From positions 52,614 to 116,613 of the forward strand of contig CAZMPJ010000004.1 in the NCBI GenBank assembly GCA_964568455.1: a stretch of DNA of 64,000 nt. The letters run 5' to 3'. The notes under the pieces were generated by a model. That model searched no databases. It saw nothing but the letters and a program-made list of their open reading frames with translations, and was not told where the DNA came from. The DNA is from CAZMPJ01 sp964568455 (GTDB taxonomy: Bacteria; Margulisbacteria; WOR-1; O2-12-FULL-45-9). Positions 16,466 to 24,978 of this stretch are shown in pieces. Every line of letters begins with the position of its first letter. The first letter of the stretch is position 1. The position numbers were made by a program, and so were the translations under genes.

Positions 16466-17469
16466 AGGCAGTAATTCTAGCTGGCGGATTTGGTACCAGG
16501 CTGAGACCTTTGACTAACAATACGCCTAAGCCAGTAGTTTATGTGGCTAACCGTCCTTTTTTAGTCCATCAAATTGAACTTTTAGTAAAACACGGTATTG
16601 ATGAAATTATTTTAGTTCTGCATTACTTGCCAGACGAAGTAAGAAAAGTTATTGGAGATGGCAAAGAATGGGGCATTAAGATCCATTATTTAGTAGAAGA
16701 AACCCCGTTGGGTACAGCAGGCGCGGTTAAATATGCGGAAAAGTTTTTTGACGATGAACCTTTGGTAGTATTTAACGGAGATGTGCTGACTGATTTAAAT
16801 ATTTCTAAGTTAATCAGTTATCATCGCGAAAAAAAAGCTGCGGTTACTTTAACTTTAACCGAAGTAGAAGATCCCACCTCTTTTGGATTGGTGATTACGG
16901 ATAAAGATGGAAGGGTTAAAAAGTTTATTGAAAAACCAAACTGGGATGCGGTAGTGGCAAAAACCATTAATGCGGGAACCTATATCTTAGACCCAAAAAT
17001 ATTTAAAGATGTTCCTGTTGGCAAAGAATATTCTTTTGAAAGACAACTTTATCCTTCTCTTTTAGACGCCGGGGTATCAATTTACGGCTATGTATCAGAT
17101 GCTTATTGGTTGGACATTGGTAACGCAGAAAAATATAAAGAAGCGCATGAAGCAATATTGAGGGGAGACGTGTTGGTCAAAACAAAAGGAGAAAGAGTTG
17201 GCTCTTCATTGATTGGCGAAAAAGTAAAAATTGCCAAAGAAACCGAGCTCAAAGATTATGTGGTATTAGGCGACAATGTTTCTGTTGGCGAATATTCGGT
17301 TTTAGATCGCTGCATTGTTTGGAAAAACACCAAGATTGGCAGCCATGTGCATTTGGAAGACTGTGTTATTGGCAACAACTGCATGATTGACGATGATGTG
17401 GTGATTAGCCGAGGACTGGTTTTGGCTGATGGTTCGGTAATTAAAAAAGGGACAAAGATAAAAGGATAA
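16462..17469 (+). CDS. NDP-sugar pyrophosphorylase (mannose-1-P guanylyltransferase-like)
   Basis: 335-residue sugar-1-phosphate nucleotidyltransferase. The N-terminal GT-A domain shows KAVILAGGFGTRLRPLTNNTPKPVVYV, PLGTAGAVKYAE and VFNGDVLTDL. The C-terminal part is a left-handed beta-helix of hexapeptide repeats (KDYVVLGDNVSVGEYSVLD, GSHVHLEDCVIGNNCMIDDD). This layout fits mannose-1-P guanylyltransferase or glucose-1-P thymidylyl/uridylyltransferase; the substrate cannot be fixed from sequence. Directly coupled to the sugar phosphate isomerase. Confidence 0.9.
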   Translation: MKAVILAGGFGTRLRPLTNNTPKPVVYVANRPFLVHQIELLVKHGIDEIILVLHYLPDEVRKVIGDGKEWGIKIHYLVEETPLGTAGAVKYAEKFFDDEPLVVFNGDVLTDLNISKLISYHREKKAAVTLTLTEVEDPTSFGLVITDKDGRVKKFIEKPNWDAVVAKTINAGTYILDPKIFKDVPVGKEYSFERQLYPSLLDAGVSIYGYVSDAYWLDIGNAEKYKEAHEAILRGDVLVKTKGERVGSSLIGEKVKIAKETELKDYVVLGDNVSVGEYSVLDRCIVWKNTKIGSHVHLEDCVIGNNCMIDDDVVISRGLVLADGSVIKKGTKIKG

Positions 17470-17477
17470 TTACTAAC

Positions 17478-17519
17478 ATGTTAAAAGTCTTAAATAAAAA
17501 AGATATTGATAAAGAATAA
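17478..17519 (+). pseudogene. hisD: 5' end of hisD cut off by an in-frame TAA
   Basis: ATG at 17478 opens MLKVLNKKDIDKE, the usual HisD N-terminus, but codon 14 is TAA (17517-17519). Reading on in the same frame gives KKIIEKQSFKIDSKKDEIV and EYTKKFDKREISLKEIKLS, again HisD-like, joining directly to the intact ORF at 17676. A single-base change (for example GAA or CAA to TAA) would explain it. It could be a true nonsense mutation or a consensus error. Confidence 0.7.
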
Positions 17520-17675
17520 AAAAAGATTATTGAAAAGCAGTCTTTTAAAATCGACTCTAAAAAAGACGAAATAGTTAGAGAAATTATTGAAGGAATCAAA
17601 GAAAATGGCGACAAAGCTTTAGTTGAATACACTAAAAAGTTTGATAAACGAGAAATTAGCCTAAAAGAAATTAAG

Positions 17676-18746
17676 TTGTCAGAAAAGGAGATTGATCGAG
17701 CTTATAACTTGGTTGACACTAATTTTTTAGCCACGCTTAAAAAAGCAATTGAAAATATTACGGCTTATCACGAAAAGCAAAAGCCAGATGAATGGTTTGA
17801 GACCTTGCCTTTAGATGTAGTGCTAGGTCAAAGGGTTATTCCTTTGGGGAAAATTGGGATTTATGTTCCTGGTGGCCGCGCAGCTTATCCATCATCAGTA
17901 TTAATGAATACTATACCTGCTAAGGTTGCTGGGGTTAAAGAGATTTTTATGGTTACCCCTCCGCCGATTGATCCCCATGTTTTGGTGGCAGCAGCAGAGG
18001 TTGGGGTTACTGCGGCTTACAGTGTTGGCGGAGCGCAAGCTATTGCTGCCTTAGCTATTGGCACTGAAACTATTCCTCAAGTAGATAAAATTGTTGGTCC
18101 GGGTAATATTTACGTAACTTTGGCAAAAAAACAAGTTTATGGCTTAGTAGGAATTGATAGCTTAGCTGGGCCGTCTAATGTGGTAATTATTGCCGACAAA
18201 GATGCGGAAGCAGAGTTTTTAGCAGCTGATTTACTCTCGCAAGTAGAACATGATCCGGAATCCTTTGCTATATTGTTAACTGATTCGCAAAAAGTGCTTG
18301 AAGCCACAGTTAAACAAGTAGAAGAACAATCTAAAAAACTTAAACGCCAGGAAATTATTGCGCAAGCGGAAATTATTTTTATTTTAGTTGAAAATATTAA
18401 CCAAGCGGTTGAAATCAGCAATAAAATTGGACCAGAGCACCTAGAGCTTCAAGTTGGCGCGCCGCAACGCAAGCTGGAAAAGATAAAAAATGCTGGGGCA
18501 GTCTTTTTAGGCCCTCATTCACCAGTTCCTGTTGGCGATTATATGGCTGGACCCAACCATGTTTTGCCAACTGGCGGCACTTCTCGCTTTGCTTCACCTT
18601 TGGGAGTTTATGATTTTGTCAAAACTCAAAGTATTGTTGGTTATACTAAGCCAGCTTTAAAAAATGTTTGGAAAGATATAAAACTTTTAGCAGAAATTGA
18701 AGGTTTAGATGCCCATGCCCGCGCTATTGATGTGAGGTTCTCTTAA
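17676..18746 (+). CDS. hisD: Histidinol dehydrogenase, reading frame after the premature stop
   Basis: HisD oxidises histidinol to histidine with two NAD+. The frame from 17676 encodes the conserved bulk: LGKIGIYVPGGRAAYPSSVLMN, GGAQAIAALAIGTE, DKIVGPGNIYVTLAKKQVYG, IDSLAGPSNVVIIADKDA, LLSQVEHDPESFAIL, NKIGPEHLELQVG and DYMAGPNHVLPTGGTSRF. About 66 N-terminal residues lie upstream, behind an in-frame TAA at 17517-17519. The TTG at 17676 is only the first start codon after the stop; a protein from there would lack the N-terminal arm. No other his gene is nearby. Confidence 0.85.
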   Translation: MSEKEIDRAYNLVDTNFLATLKKAIENITAYHEKQKPDEWFETLPLDVVLGQRVIPLGKIGIYVPGGRAAYPSSVLMNTIPAKVAGVKEIFMVTPPPIDPHVLVAAAEVGVTAAYSVGGAQAIAALAIGTETIPQVDKIVGPGNIYVTLAKKQVYGLVGIDSLAGPSNVVIIADKDAEAEFLAADLLSQVEHDPESFAILLTDSQKVLEATVKQVEEQSKKLKRQEIIAQAEIIFILVENINQAVEISNKIGPEHLELQVGAPQRKLEKIKNAGAVFLGPHSPVPVGDYMAGPNHVLPTGGTSRFASPLGVYDFVKTQSIVGYTKPALKNVWKDIKLLAEIEGLDAHARAIDVRFS

Positions 18747-19407
18747 GCAATTCCTGGGCATTATTTTTAATCACTTTTATAGCTTCTTCTTTTTTTAGAC
18801 CGGCTGCCATAGCGATTTGATAAGCTTGTTGTTGGGTAATTAGATCTTTTTCGCTGTGAGCGTCGGTGTTAACCAATAGTTTTGCTTTGAATTGTTTGGC
18901 TAGCTTTGCTACATGACGATTGCCTTTTTCATGACCGGTTCTAGCAGAAAGTTCTAAATAAATATGGTTAACTTTTGCCCTAATAGCGTCTTCTTCTGTG
19001 ATCCAGCCGGGATGAGCTAAAATATCAACCAGTCCTTTTAATTTTAAAGCAGCCTGGTTAGTGCCTTTTGGTACAGCTGGTTCAATTGGTGATTCTCCAT
19101 GTACAATAATAATCTTGGCACCTAAATCACGAGCTAAAATTGCGTATTTTTCAATTAAACTGGGATCAAGATAACTAAGTTCTACCCCGGGTAGCACTTT
19201 AATCGGAAGAGTAGGCCCTTGCTCTTTGATAAAACTGTTAAGCCCCAAAAGCACGTCTTCTATGTTTGAACCATCAATGTGGTCAGTAATAGCGATAGCT
19301 TCATGCTCTTTTTCTGCTGCTTCATAAACTAGGGCAGCAGGCAAAAGTAGTCCATCGCTAAAGACAGTGTGGGAGTGAAAATCAATTCTGCGGCCTAGAT
19401 TTTTCAT
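18724..19407 (-). CDS. PHP-domain phosphoesterase
   Basis: A 227-residue PHP hydrolase. Metal-binding motifs: IDFHSHTVFSDG (HxH), AIAITDHIDGSN (TDH), VLPGVELSYLD (GxE), IIIVHGESP, DILAHPGW and LLVNTDAHSEKDL. Families of this size include histidinol phosphatase-like proteins and YcdX-like phosphatases. The convergent overlap with hisD makes a histidine role tempting, but it is transcribed the other way. Its ATG is 2 bp after the stop of a tiny basic ORF, so the two are coupled. Confidence 0.88.
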   Translation of the reverse strand: MKNLGRRIDFHSHTVFSDGLLLPAALVYEAAEKEHEAIAITDHIDGSNIEDVLLGLNSFIKEQGPTLPIKVLPGVELSYLDPSLIEKYAILARDLGAKIIIVHGESPIEPAVPKGTNQAALKLKGLVDILAHPGWITEEDAIRAKVNHIYLELSARTGHEKGNRHVAKLAKQFKAKLLVNTDAHSEKDLITQQQAYQIAMAAGLKKEEAIKVIKNNAQELLKRTSHQ

Positions 19408-19409
19408 GG

Positions 19410-19514
19410 CTAAGATTTTTTATTAACGTGTTTCTGAAGCAAGCCTTTTTTGCGCAGTTTTTCTTTTTTTCTCTTTTGCCGGCGTTTTATTTCTTGTTTA
19501 CGTGATCTGATCAT
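19410..19514 (-). CDS. 34-residue very basic small protein
   Basis: The ORF reads MIRSRKQEIKRRQKRKKEKL, then RKKGLLQKHVNKKS: over half Lys/Arg, without hydrophobic segments. It resembles the tiny Lys/Arg-rich proteins grouped under DUF6800 in uncultured bacteria; that match is from memory of style only. A TATAAT-type -10 (about 19526-19521 on the minus strand) lies about 7 bases before the ATG, suggesting little or no leader. Its stop is 2 bp before the PHP gene. Possible RNA- or ribosome-binding peptide. Confidence 0.55.
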   Translation of the reverse strand: MIRSRKQEIKRRQKRKKEKLRKKGLLQKHVNKKS

Positions 19515-19565
19515 CTTGTAATTATAACAAAGAACAGGTTAGTTTAGCAATGATAAATAATAATC

Positions 19566-19593
19566 TTGACAAAAAAATGGGGGGGGGTAGAAT
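19566..19593 (+). promoter_or_regulatory. Sigma-70-type promoter TTGACA-N16-TAGAAT
   Basis: TTGACA at 19566-19571, 16-base spacer holding a run of G, then TAGAAT at 19588-19593. It faces the exported barrel-like gene at 19636. It contrasts with the TGAAA-N17-CGATA promoters farther on. Confidence 0.65.
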
Positions 19594-19594
19594 A

Positions 19595-19618
19595 GAATAT
19601 CAGAATATCAGAATATCA
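19595..19618 (+). repeat. Three tandem copies of GAATATCA
   Basis: The octamer GAATATCA is repeated three times without gap (19595-19602, 19603-19610, 19611-19618) between a sigma-70 promoter and the start codon at 19636. Its position in the leader or initial transcribed region suggests slippage-prone regulation of the exported protein. Confidence 0.7.
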
Positions 19619-19635
19619 GATGAAAAGGGGAAAAA

Positions 19636-20352
19636 ATGAGAAATTATTTAATTGTTGTTTTGTTTGTGTTTATTTTCACCTTTCCTGTTTTTGCGAATAG
19701 ACCATTGATAACGGATGATTTTAACACTCTTGCTGCTGGCAAAAATGAGTTAGAAGCTGGTTTTACGACAATTACTTCAAGAACAGCTAGCGCCTCAACT
19801 AGTATGAGATTAAATTTTTCATTTAATAGAGGGTTTACTGATAGATTTGAAATGGGCCTTGTTTTGCCGTATCAATTAACAGATCCGGCAGGGTTGGATA
19901 ACGGAGGGCTATATGCTAAGTGTAAACTGTTCACCATTAGCGAAAACGAAGGATTGAGTTTTAAATTAAAACTGCAAGCAATAATTAATGGTGCTACCGC
20001 TAGCGGCAATGCCAGTTGGTTTAATTATATTTTTACTGCAATTTATTCAAAATCAATACTAAACTTTAAAACGCATTATAATCTTGGTTATGCTTTGTCA
20101 GGAAAACCAGGTGGTAGTTCGCAATTAAACTCTTTTAATTATAGCGCTGCACTAGAAAAAGAGCTTAGGCCGGATTTAGAGATTTTTACTGAATACTATG
20201 CTGTTGCCCCAGTAAATAATTTTACAAGTAATTTAAATTTAGGTGGCCGCTGGCAAATATCGGAACAGTTTAGATTTGATGTTGGGTATTCTCTGGGGGG
20301 GAATGATGTTTCGAATAATATTGCAACTATTGGTATGACGGCGAGCCTCTAA
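19636..20352 (+). CDS. Exported beta-barrel-like outer membrane protein
   Basis: 238 residues with a signal peptide (MRNYLIVVLFVFIFTFPVFA, cleavage before NRPLITDD). The mature part alternates short amphipathic strands with turns (KNELEAGFTTITSRT, RFEMGLVLPYQLTDP, LEIFTEYYAVAP, FRFDVGYSLGG) and ends in a strand with a C-terminal hydrophobic pattern. The RPLxTDDxxTxxxG opening resembles putative outer-membrane transporter proteins of the phenol/MetA-like group. AAAAGGGG precedes the ATG. Substrate unknown. Confidence 0.7.
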   Translation: MRNYLIVVLFVFIFTFPVFANRPLITDDFNTLAAGKNELEAGFTTITSRTASASTSMRLNFSFNRGFTDRFEMGLVLPYQLTDPAGLDNGGLYAKCKLFTISENEGLSFKLKLQAIINGATASGNASWFNYIFTAIYSKSILNFKTHYNLGYALSGKPGGSSQLNSFNYSAALEKELRPDLEIFTEYYAVAPVNNFTSNLNLGGRWQISEQFRFDVGYSLGGNDVSNNIATIGMTASL

Positions 20353-20419
20353 TTTAATGCGTAGTTAGCCTAAACCAGTTAATTTTGAAGCATTTTCGCG
20401 ATTTTCGGCGATTCAAAAG

Positions 20420-20449
20420 TGAAATTTTCCCCAAAAAGTAACGATATAT
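20420..20449 (+). promoter_or_regulatory. Regulon promoter TGAAA-N17-CGATATAT
   Basis: TGAAA 20420-20424, 17-base gap, CGATATAT 20442-20449. The start codon used is 20471, behind TTAGGAGC, so this unit has a short leader with a ribosome binding site. The in-frame ATG at 20450 lies too close to the -10 to be transcribed from here. Confidence 0.75.
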
Positions 20450-20470
20450 ATGTTAGGAGCATTTCATATT

Positions 20471-21775
20471 ATGAGAGTACCAAGAGTATCGACATTAATA
20501 AAGTTTTCAAACTGGTTGTCAGGAGCCAAGCCAGCTGCCACTAGATTATCCCGCCGTTCACTCTTAAAGTTTGGCGCAGTGGCTACTTCAGCAATTATGC
20601 TTCCTCGCTGTACTAATCCAGATAATACCTGGATGCATTATGAGCAGGGCGTAAGTTTATACAATGCCGGTTACTATCAGGAGGCAGCGCAGGAATTTGG
20701 GCTTTATAATAATGCCTATCTTGATTCACTAAAAGCTAATTCATACTTTGACCCCGAATCAGCCAAACAATCTCTTTATTTAACAGCTAAGATTTATGAC
20801 AAAAAACTGCAGCAATATCCGGAAGCTGCAGCAAGTTATCAATTGGCTCTGGATTGTTTCCCCGATGCTGGAAGTGCGGAAAACGCGACTTTTAGGTTGG
20901 GTGACATATATTATAGAGAGCTGGCTGAATATGATCTGGCTATTGAAAAGTTTGAGTTGTATCTTGAGGATTTTTCCTATGAAGCCAATCAAGCACCGCA
21001 GGCCGTGATAAATATTGCTGATATATATCAGCATTGTTTAAACAAACTTGCCAAAGCAGTTGAGGCTTATCAAAGGTTTATTGACAACTACAGTGACGAA
21101 TTTAAAAAAGAAACGCTGTTTTGTTATAAGACAATTGGAAAACTTTCTGAGCAACTGGAAAATTATGAACAGGCGGCAATTGCTTATCAAGGCTATCTTG
21201 AGCTTTGCCAGGACGAAACAAGGGCAGAAAAGATCACTTTAAAAGTAATTGATATTTACGAAAATATCCTGACTGACTATGAAAGCGCAGTCGAAATGAT
21301 GAAGTATTATATCGGCCGATTCCCGCAGTCAGAGCAAAACAAACAAATGCAGATGAAAATAGCTGAATTATATTATTATGAGCTTAAAAATTATGAGCAG
21401 GCGCTTAAGGAATATTATTTGCTCCTTAATAATTATGAAATTAACAATGATACTTATATTCTTGGCTGCATTGCTGATATATATATTTATAAACTGGAAC
21501 AACTGGATAAAGGGATTGAGATTTTAAAACTAAAGCTTGAAAAAGAGGGCTCCATCCCTTATCAGCGCGCACAAATACAATTTCATATAGGTGAGGCATA
21601 TGAATATTTCGAAAACTATCAAGAGGCAGCCAATGCGTACCTGGCTTTTCTGGCTACAGTTTGGGATCATTATGATTTGGCACCTTATCTGCCAAAGGCT
21701 ATTCCACACGCAACTGAATATATGGAATGGTATTGTTCTAATTATAATTGCATTAACATATGGGAGAACAAATAA
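20471..21775 (+). CDS. Tat-exported TPR lipoprotein
   Basis: 434 residues. The N-terminus has a twin-arginine signal (SRRSLLKFG), a hydrophobic stretch (AVATSAIML) and a lipobox-like LPRC with Cys at about residue 47. No acidic residue occurs before position 51. The rest is a series of about ten TPR-like helical repeats (AAQEFGLYNNAYLDS, AAASYQLALDCFPDA, AIEKFELYLEDFSYE, AVEAYQRFIDNYSDE and so on), resembling the BamD/YbgF scaffold class. ATG 20471 is chosen over 20450 by the promoter position and Shine-Dalgarno. It overlaps the next gene by 1 bp. Probably an envelope assembly scaffold. Confidence 0.8.
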   Translation: MRVPRVSTLIKFSNWLSGAKPAATRLSRRSLLKFGAVATSAIMLPRCTNPDNTWMHYEQGVSLYNAGYYQEAAQEFGLYNNAYLDSLKANSYFDPESAKQSLYLTAKIYDKKLQQYPEAAASYQLALDCFPDAGSAENATFRLGDIYYRELAEYDLAIEKFELYLEDFSYEANQAPQAVINIADIYQHCLNKLAKAVEAYQRFIDNYSDEFKKETLFCYKTIGKLSEQLENYEQAAIAYQGYLELCQDETRAEKITLKVIDIYENILTDYESAVEMMKYYIGRFPQSEQNKQMQMKIAELYYYELKNYEQALKEYYLLLNNYEINNDTYILGCIADIYIYKLEQLDKGIEILKLKLEKEGSIPYQRAQIQFHIGEAYEYFENYQEAANAYLAFLATVWDHYDLAPYLPKAIPHATEYMEWYCSNYNCINIWENK

Positions 21776-23016
21776 TGCCGCAACCTGTAACAAACGACGA
21801 TAGAAGCGGGCAATACTATTATTCCCTTCGTTATGATGATATGGATACAACGGCTAAAATGGGAGCCCATGATTTATTTACTGGTTATAGCCTGATAACA
21901 GATTGGGTTGTTGAGCCGTTTACAAAAACAATAAAGGCTGATAAAAAATTTATTGGCCGACTTTTTGTCATGTTGACAACAGAAGGAGTTGCTCTTTATG
22001 CCGGTGGGATCCAGCATGAAGTTTTTGGCCATGGTTATAGACACAGAGAAGCTGGAAACGAACTAGAACATGATTTCTGGCCTTTTCCTACTAAGTTTGG
22101 GCAATTTGAAATAAAAAAATATGCAGCTGATTATGATCTTAATGATGAAATTATGGCGACAATGGGAGGGCTAGAAGCAACTCAAACGCTTTCGGTTTTT
22201 ACTGGCCAGAACATAAAACTTTATGGCGGCAATTTAAGTCGGGCAATGCTATATCTTGATACTCATCTTGATATAAGCAACTATATTGGCATTTGGAATA
22301 ATCCATCAATAGGGGACAGTTCTTTGATCCCTTTTTCAGGAAAAGAACAAAGTTATCCCAGCATGGAAGGTGATATTAATTGGTATTGGTACAAAATGGC
22401 TCAAAAAGAATATGAGCATTTAAGAAAAAACAAGACTGAAAAAGAAATTTATGATGAGGGATTATGGCAAGGACCCAATTTTAGCTATAATGCTATCCGC
22501 GTCGGGGCAATTTATAATTTACTTGATCCTTACACCCTATATCTGGCTTTTCAGTCGCTCAAATATCTTTTTAAAGGTAAAGCAAATTTTGATGTGCCTG
22601 ATTTTCTGCCCAGGACAAACTTTATTTTAAGCCCCAATGGACCGGAATACTATTTAACTCTTCCTTTTATGGCCGGCAAAACCCTGGTTGAACCTTATGT
22701 CAGGACAACGTTTAATAAAGATAAAAATGCTTTTGGGGCTGGAGTTACAGCGCGCAATTTTAAGCTTGGTTCAGGCAGGACAAAGCTTGTCTTAGATGGG
22801 GGCATTCACTTATGGAAAGATAAAGATGGGATTGGGGTTAGCGGGGAACTTGGATTGCACTCTAACATCTTTGCTAAATTAGCCAAGCCATTAGATAAAG
22901 TTTACTTGGGGGTCACGGCAACAGCAAAAACAGAAGGTTATATGATGGCCCAGCCTGTTGAGGCGGGTGTTAGCGGAGCAGCAACCTTAAGTTATATTCC
23001 TGACAGTGGTAAGTAG
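21775..23016 (+). CDS. Uncharacterised protein with HEVFGHG motif
   Basis: 413 residues, no recognised family. The N-terminal third contains GGIQHEVFGHGYRHREAG, a His-Glu-rich motif reminiscent of metal-binding or metalloprotease helices but spaced HExxGH rather than HExxH, and further on NDEIMATMGGLEATQTL, also a possible metal-ligand helix. The C-terminal half has alternating strand-like segments (YYLTLPFMAGKTLVEPYVR, LGVTATAKTEGYMM), possibly a barrel. Start 21775 overlaps the preceding stop (TAATG) and GGGAG lies 9 bases upstream. Operon partner of the Tat/TPR lipoprotein; its 3' end overlaps miaA convergently by 30 bp. Confidence 0.7.
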   Translation: MPQPVTNDDRSGQYYYSLRYDDMDTTAKMGAHDLFTGYSLITDWVVEPFTKTIKADKKFIGRLFVMLTTEGVALYAGGIQHEVFGHGYRHREAGNELEHDFWPFPTKFGQFEIKKYAADYDLNDEIMATMGGLEATQTLSVFTGQNIKLYGGNLSRAMLYLDTHLDISNYIGIWNNPSIGDSSLIPFSGKEQSYPSMEGDINWYWYKMAQKEYEHLRKNKTEKEIYDEGLWQGPNFSYNAIRVGAIYNLLDPYTLYLAFQSLKYLFKGKANFDVPDFLPRTNFILSPNGPEYYLTLPFMAGKTLVEPYVRTTFNKDKNAFGAGVTARNFKLGSGRTKLVLDGGIHLWKDKDGIGVSGELGLHSNIFAKLAKPLDKVYLGVTATAKTEGYMMAQPVEAGVSGAATLSYIPDSGK

Positions 23017-23895
23017 TTTTTTTAAACTCAAATCAGCATTTACCCATTTTACATCCTTAAACCTCTTAAACCAGGTCAACTGTCTTCTAGCAAAATGGCG
23101 GGTTCTTTTCTTGAGCTCCTCAATCATTTTATCTTTGTCCCAAGTGCCTTCTAAATATTCAATAACTTCTTTATAGCCCAGCGCTTGCATAGAATTTAAA
23201 TCTTTCGAATAACCTTTAGCCAGCAAGCCTTCGACTTCCTCGATTAAGCCTTTTTCAATCATCTGGTCAACGCGGGAATTGATGTGTTGGTAGAGGGTTT
23301 CTCTGGGCAAATTAAGTCCGATGAGGATAGGTTCTTGATTCCCCACATTTAAATGTGGGGTATTAATGTTTTTTTTCTTTTGCAGCTGCGAAATCTTTTT
23401 CCCGGTCAACTCAAAAACCTCTAAGGCCCTGATAACCCTTTTATTATTGTTAGGATGAATTTTCTTGGCTGCTTCTGGGTCCACTTGCAAGAGTTGAGCG
23501 TAAAGTTTAGCTGAATCAATTTTTGCGAGTTTATCGCGAATAGTTTTGTCAGACGGAGCATCTGGAAAAGAATAGCCTTCAAATAATGACCAAAGATAAA
23601 GTCCGGTCCCGCCGACTAAAATTGTTTTTTTTCCTTTATTTTGAATTTTGAGGTTTGAAGTTTGAAATTCTGCGATAAAGTCAGCAACTGTCCAGCCTTC
23701 ATTAGGCTCCTTAATATCAATTAAGTAATGAGGGACTTTTTTTCTTTCCTCCAGCGTGGGCTTTGCAGTGCCAATATCCATCTCGCGGTAAACCTGCATG
23801 GAATCAGCTGAAATAATTTCACCATTAATTTCTTTGGCCAATTCAATAGCCAGCTTGGATTTGCCGGTTGCAGTAGGGCCGATGATGCTAATCAT
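22987..23895 (-). CDS. miaA: tRNA dimethylallyltransferase
   Basis: MiaA adds a dimethylallyl group to A37 of tRNAs reading UNN codons. 302 residues: P-loop IIGPTATGKSKLAIELAKE, ISADSMQVYREMDIGTAKPT, HYLIDI, ILVGGTGLYL, NNNKRVIRALEVFELTGK and the C-terminal LNSMQALGYKEVIEYLEG, RHFARRQLTWFKRF. Two inserts look repeat-derived: TSNLKIQNKGKK (about residues 78-88) and TPHLNVGNQE, whose DNA holds the perfect 20-bp palindrome at 23341-23360. Coupled to the upstream fic gene (ATGA overlap). Confidence 0.95.
   Translation of the reverse strand: MISIIGPTATGKSKLAIELAKEINGEIISADSMQVYREMDIGTAKPTLEERKKVPHYLIDIKEPNEGWTVADFIAEFQTSNLKIQNKGKKTILVGGTGLYLWSLFEGYSFPDAPSDKTIRDKLAKIDSAKLYAQLLQVDPEAAKKIHPNNNKRVIRALEVFELTGKKISQLQKKKNINTPHLNVGNQEPILIGLNLPRETLYQHINSRVDQMIEKGLIEEVEGLLAKGYSKDLNSMQALGYKEVIEYLEGTWDKDKMIEELKKRTRHFARRQLTWFKRFKDVKWVNADLSLKKLLTTVRNIT
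23341..23360. repeat. Perfect 20-bp palindrome inside miaA
   Basis: CCCCACATTTAAATGTGGGG is self-complementary and in frame, coding for part of TPHLNVG. Almost the same palindrome, with TTTT at the centre, forms the terminator stem after aroA at 39272-39291. Two copies, one coding and one non-coding, indicate a dispersed element. Confidence 0.8.
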
Positions 23896-24953
23896 GATAA
23901 TTTGCGATACCTAGTACTGCGGCCAAGGCCGAGACGTTCGATTTTTTTAAAAGATAATAATCTATCTAAGGCTTGATTGACTGTAGGGCGTGCAACTTTT
24001 GCTTTTTTAGATATTTCCATTGGGGTTGCCTCATCAACAGACTGCAAATATTGCCAGATTGCCAACTGTTTGGGTGATAATAATTTCTCAATGTTTTCTG
24101 TAGAAAGCAACTCAACCGCCATTTTTGACTGTTTTAAGAAAGTAGAGAGAAAAAAATCAAGCCAGGGAATAATCTTTTCATGCTTTGTTTTAAATGTTTT
24201 TTGACTTTTTCTTAGGGTCATATAGTACTCGGGCTTGTGGCTTTCAATTAATTTTTCATGAGAAACATAAGGCATATAGAGATAACCTTGTTTAAGCAGT
24301 AATAAGTTGGTCAAAATGCGTGAAAGTCTTCCATTGCCGTCTTCAAAAGGATGAATATTTAAAAATTCAACAATAAAATTACCAATAATTAAAAGTGGAT
24401 GCAGTTTTTTTTCTTTAAAAGCATGGTTAGCCCATTCAGTAAGCTCAAGCATTTCTTTTGACGTTAGATAAGGTGGGGTGGTATCAAACAAAGTTCCAAT
24501 TGGCTTACCAGAAGAATCAATCATCACGACTTTGTTTTCTTTGTTTTTATATTCACCCTTATGTGTTTCATCTTTTGCTGAATATTTTAAAAGTTCTTTG
24601 TGAAAATGTTTAATGGCTCCTTCGGAAAGGCCAATATGTTTCCATGCTTCAAAAACATTCTTCAATAATTCAAAATATCCTTTTACTTCTTGTTTGTCGC
24701 GATTGGAAAATTTCTGTATACTAATACCTTTCATTAATTTTTCAACATCGCTATCAGCCAAATGTGCTCCTTCAATGCGGGTAGACGCTCCGGTTGAAGT
24801 TATAAGAACGGATTTCTTTAACCGGCCTAATACTTGTGGGCTTAATTTGGCGCCGGCGATCCATTGCCCCTTTAGCTCGTCTATTTGGGCAATCAGGTTC
24901 CAGAGATTGGAGGGAATGTTTTTTAATCTTTTATTAAATCTGTTATATGGCAT
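23892..24953 (-). CDS. Fic/DOC-family protein with C-terminal winged helix
   Basis: 353 residues. The Fic catalytic motif is complete, HPFEDGNGRLSR (about residues 198-209), so it should transfer AMP or another nucleotide monophosphate to a hydroxyl side chain. An N-terminal inhibitory motif STRIEG (S/TxxxEG) before the Fic core marks the self-inhibited class. The C-terminal 70 residues look like a winged helix (TPMEISKKAKVARPTVNQALDRLL), suggesting DNA binding or autoregulation. Upstream are two tandem copies of TATAAGATTA. Shares a transcript with miaA. Confidence 0.9.
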   Translation of the reverse strand: MPYNRFNKRLKNIPSNLWNLIAQIDELKGQWIAGAKLSPQVLGRLKKSVLITSTGASTRIEGAHLADSDVEKLMKGISIQKFSNRDKQEVKGYFELLKNVFEAWKHIGLSEGAIKHFHKELLKYSAKDETHKGEYKNKENKVVMIDSSGKPIGTLFDTTPPYLTSKEMLELTEWANHAFKEKKLHPLLIIGNFIVEFLNIHPFEDGNGRLSRILTNLLLLKQGYLYMPYVSHEKLIESHKPEYYMTLRKSQKTFKTKHEKIIPWLDFFLSTFLKQSKMAVELLSTENIEKLLSPKQLAIWQYLQSVDEATPMEISKKAKVARPTVNQALDRLLSFKKIERLGLGRSTRYRKLS

Positions 24954-24978
24954 AAAAATTAACCTTATATTCTAACTA

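Noticed and set aside
18724..19407. PHP gene as the histidinol phosphatase of a his operon
   Set aside because: It is convergent with hisD rather than in an operon with it, and PHP proteins of this size have several activities; only the family is called.
19595..19618. Possible CRISPR-like repeat
   Set aside because: Only an 8-bp tandem repeat in three contiguous copies, with no spacers and no cas genes.
21775..23016. Zinc metalloprotease call from HEVFGHG
   Set aside because: The spacing is HExxGH, not HExxH, and a third ligand cannot be fixed by eye, so only the motif is reported.
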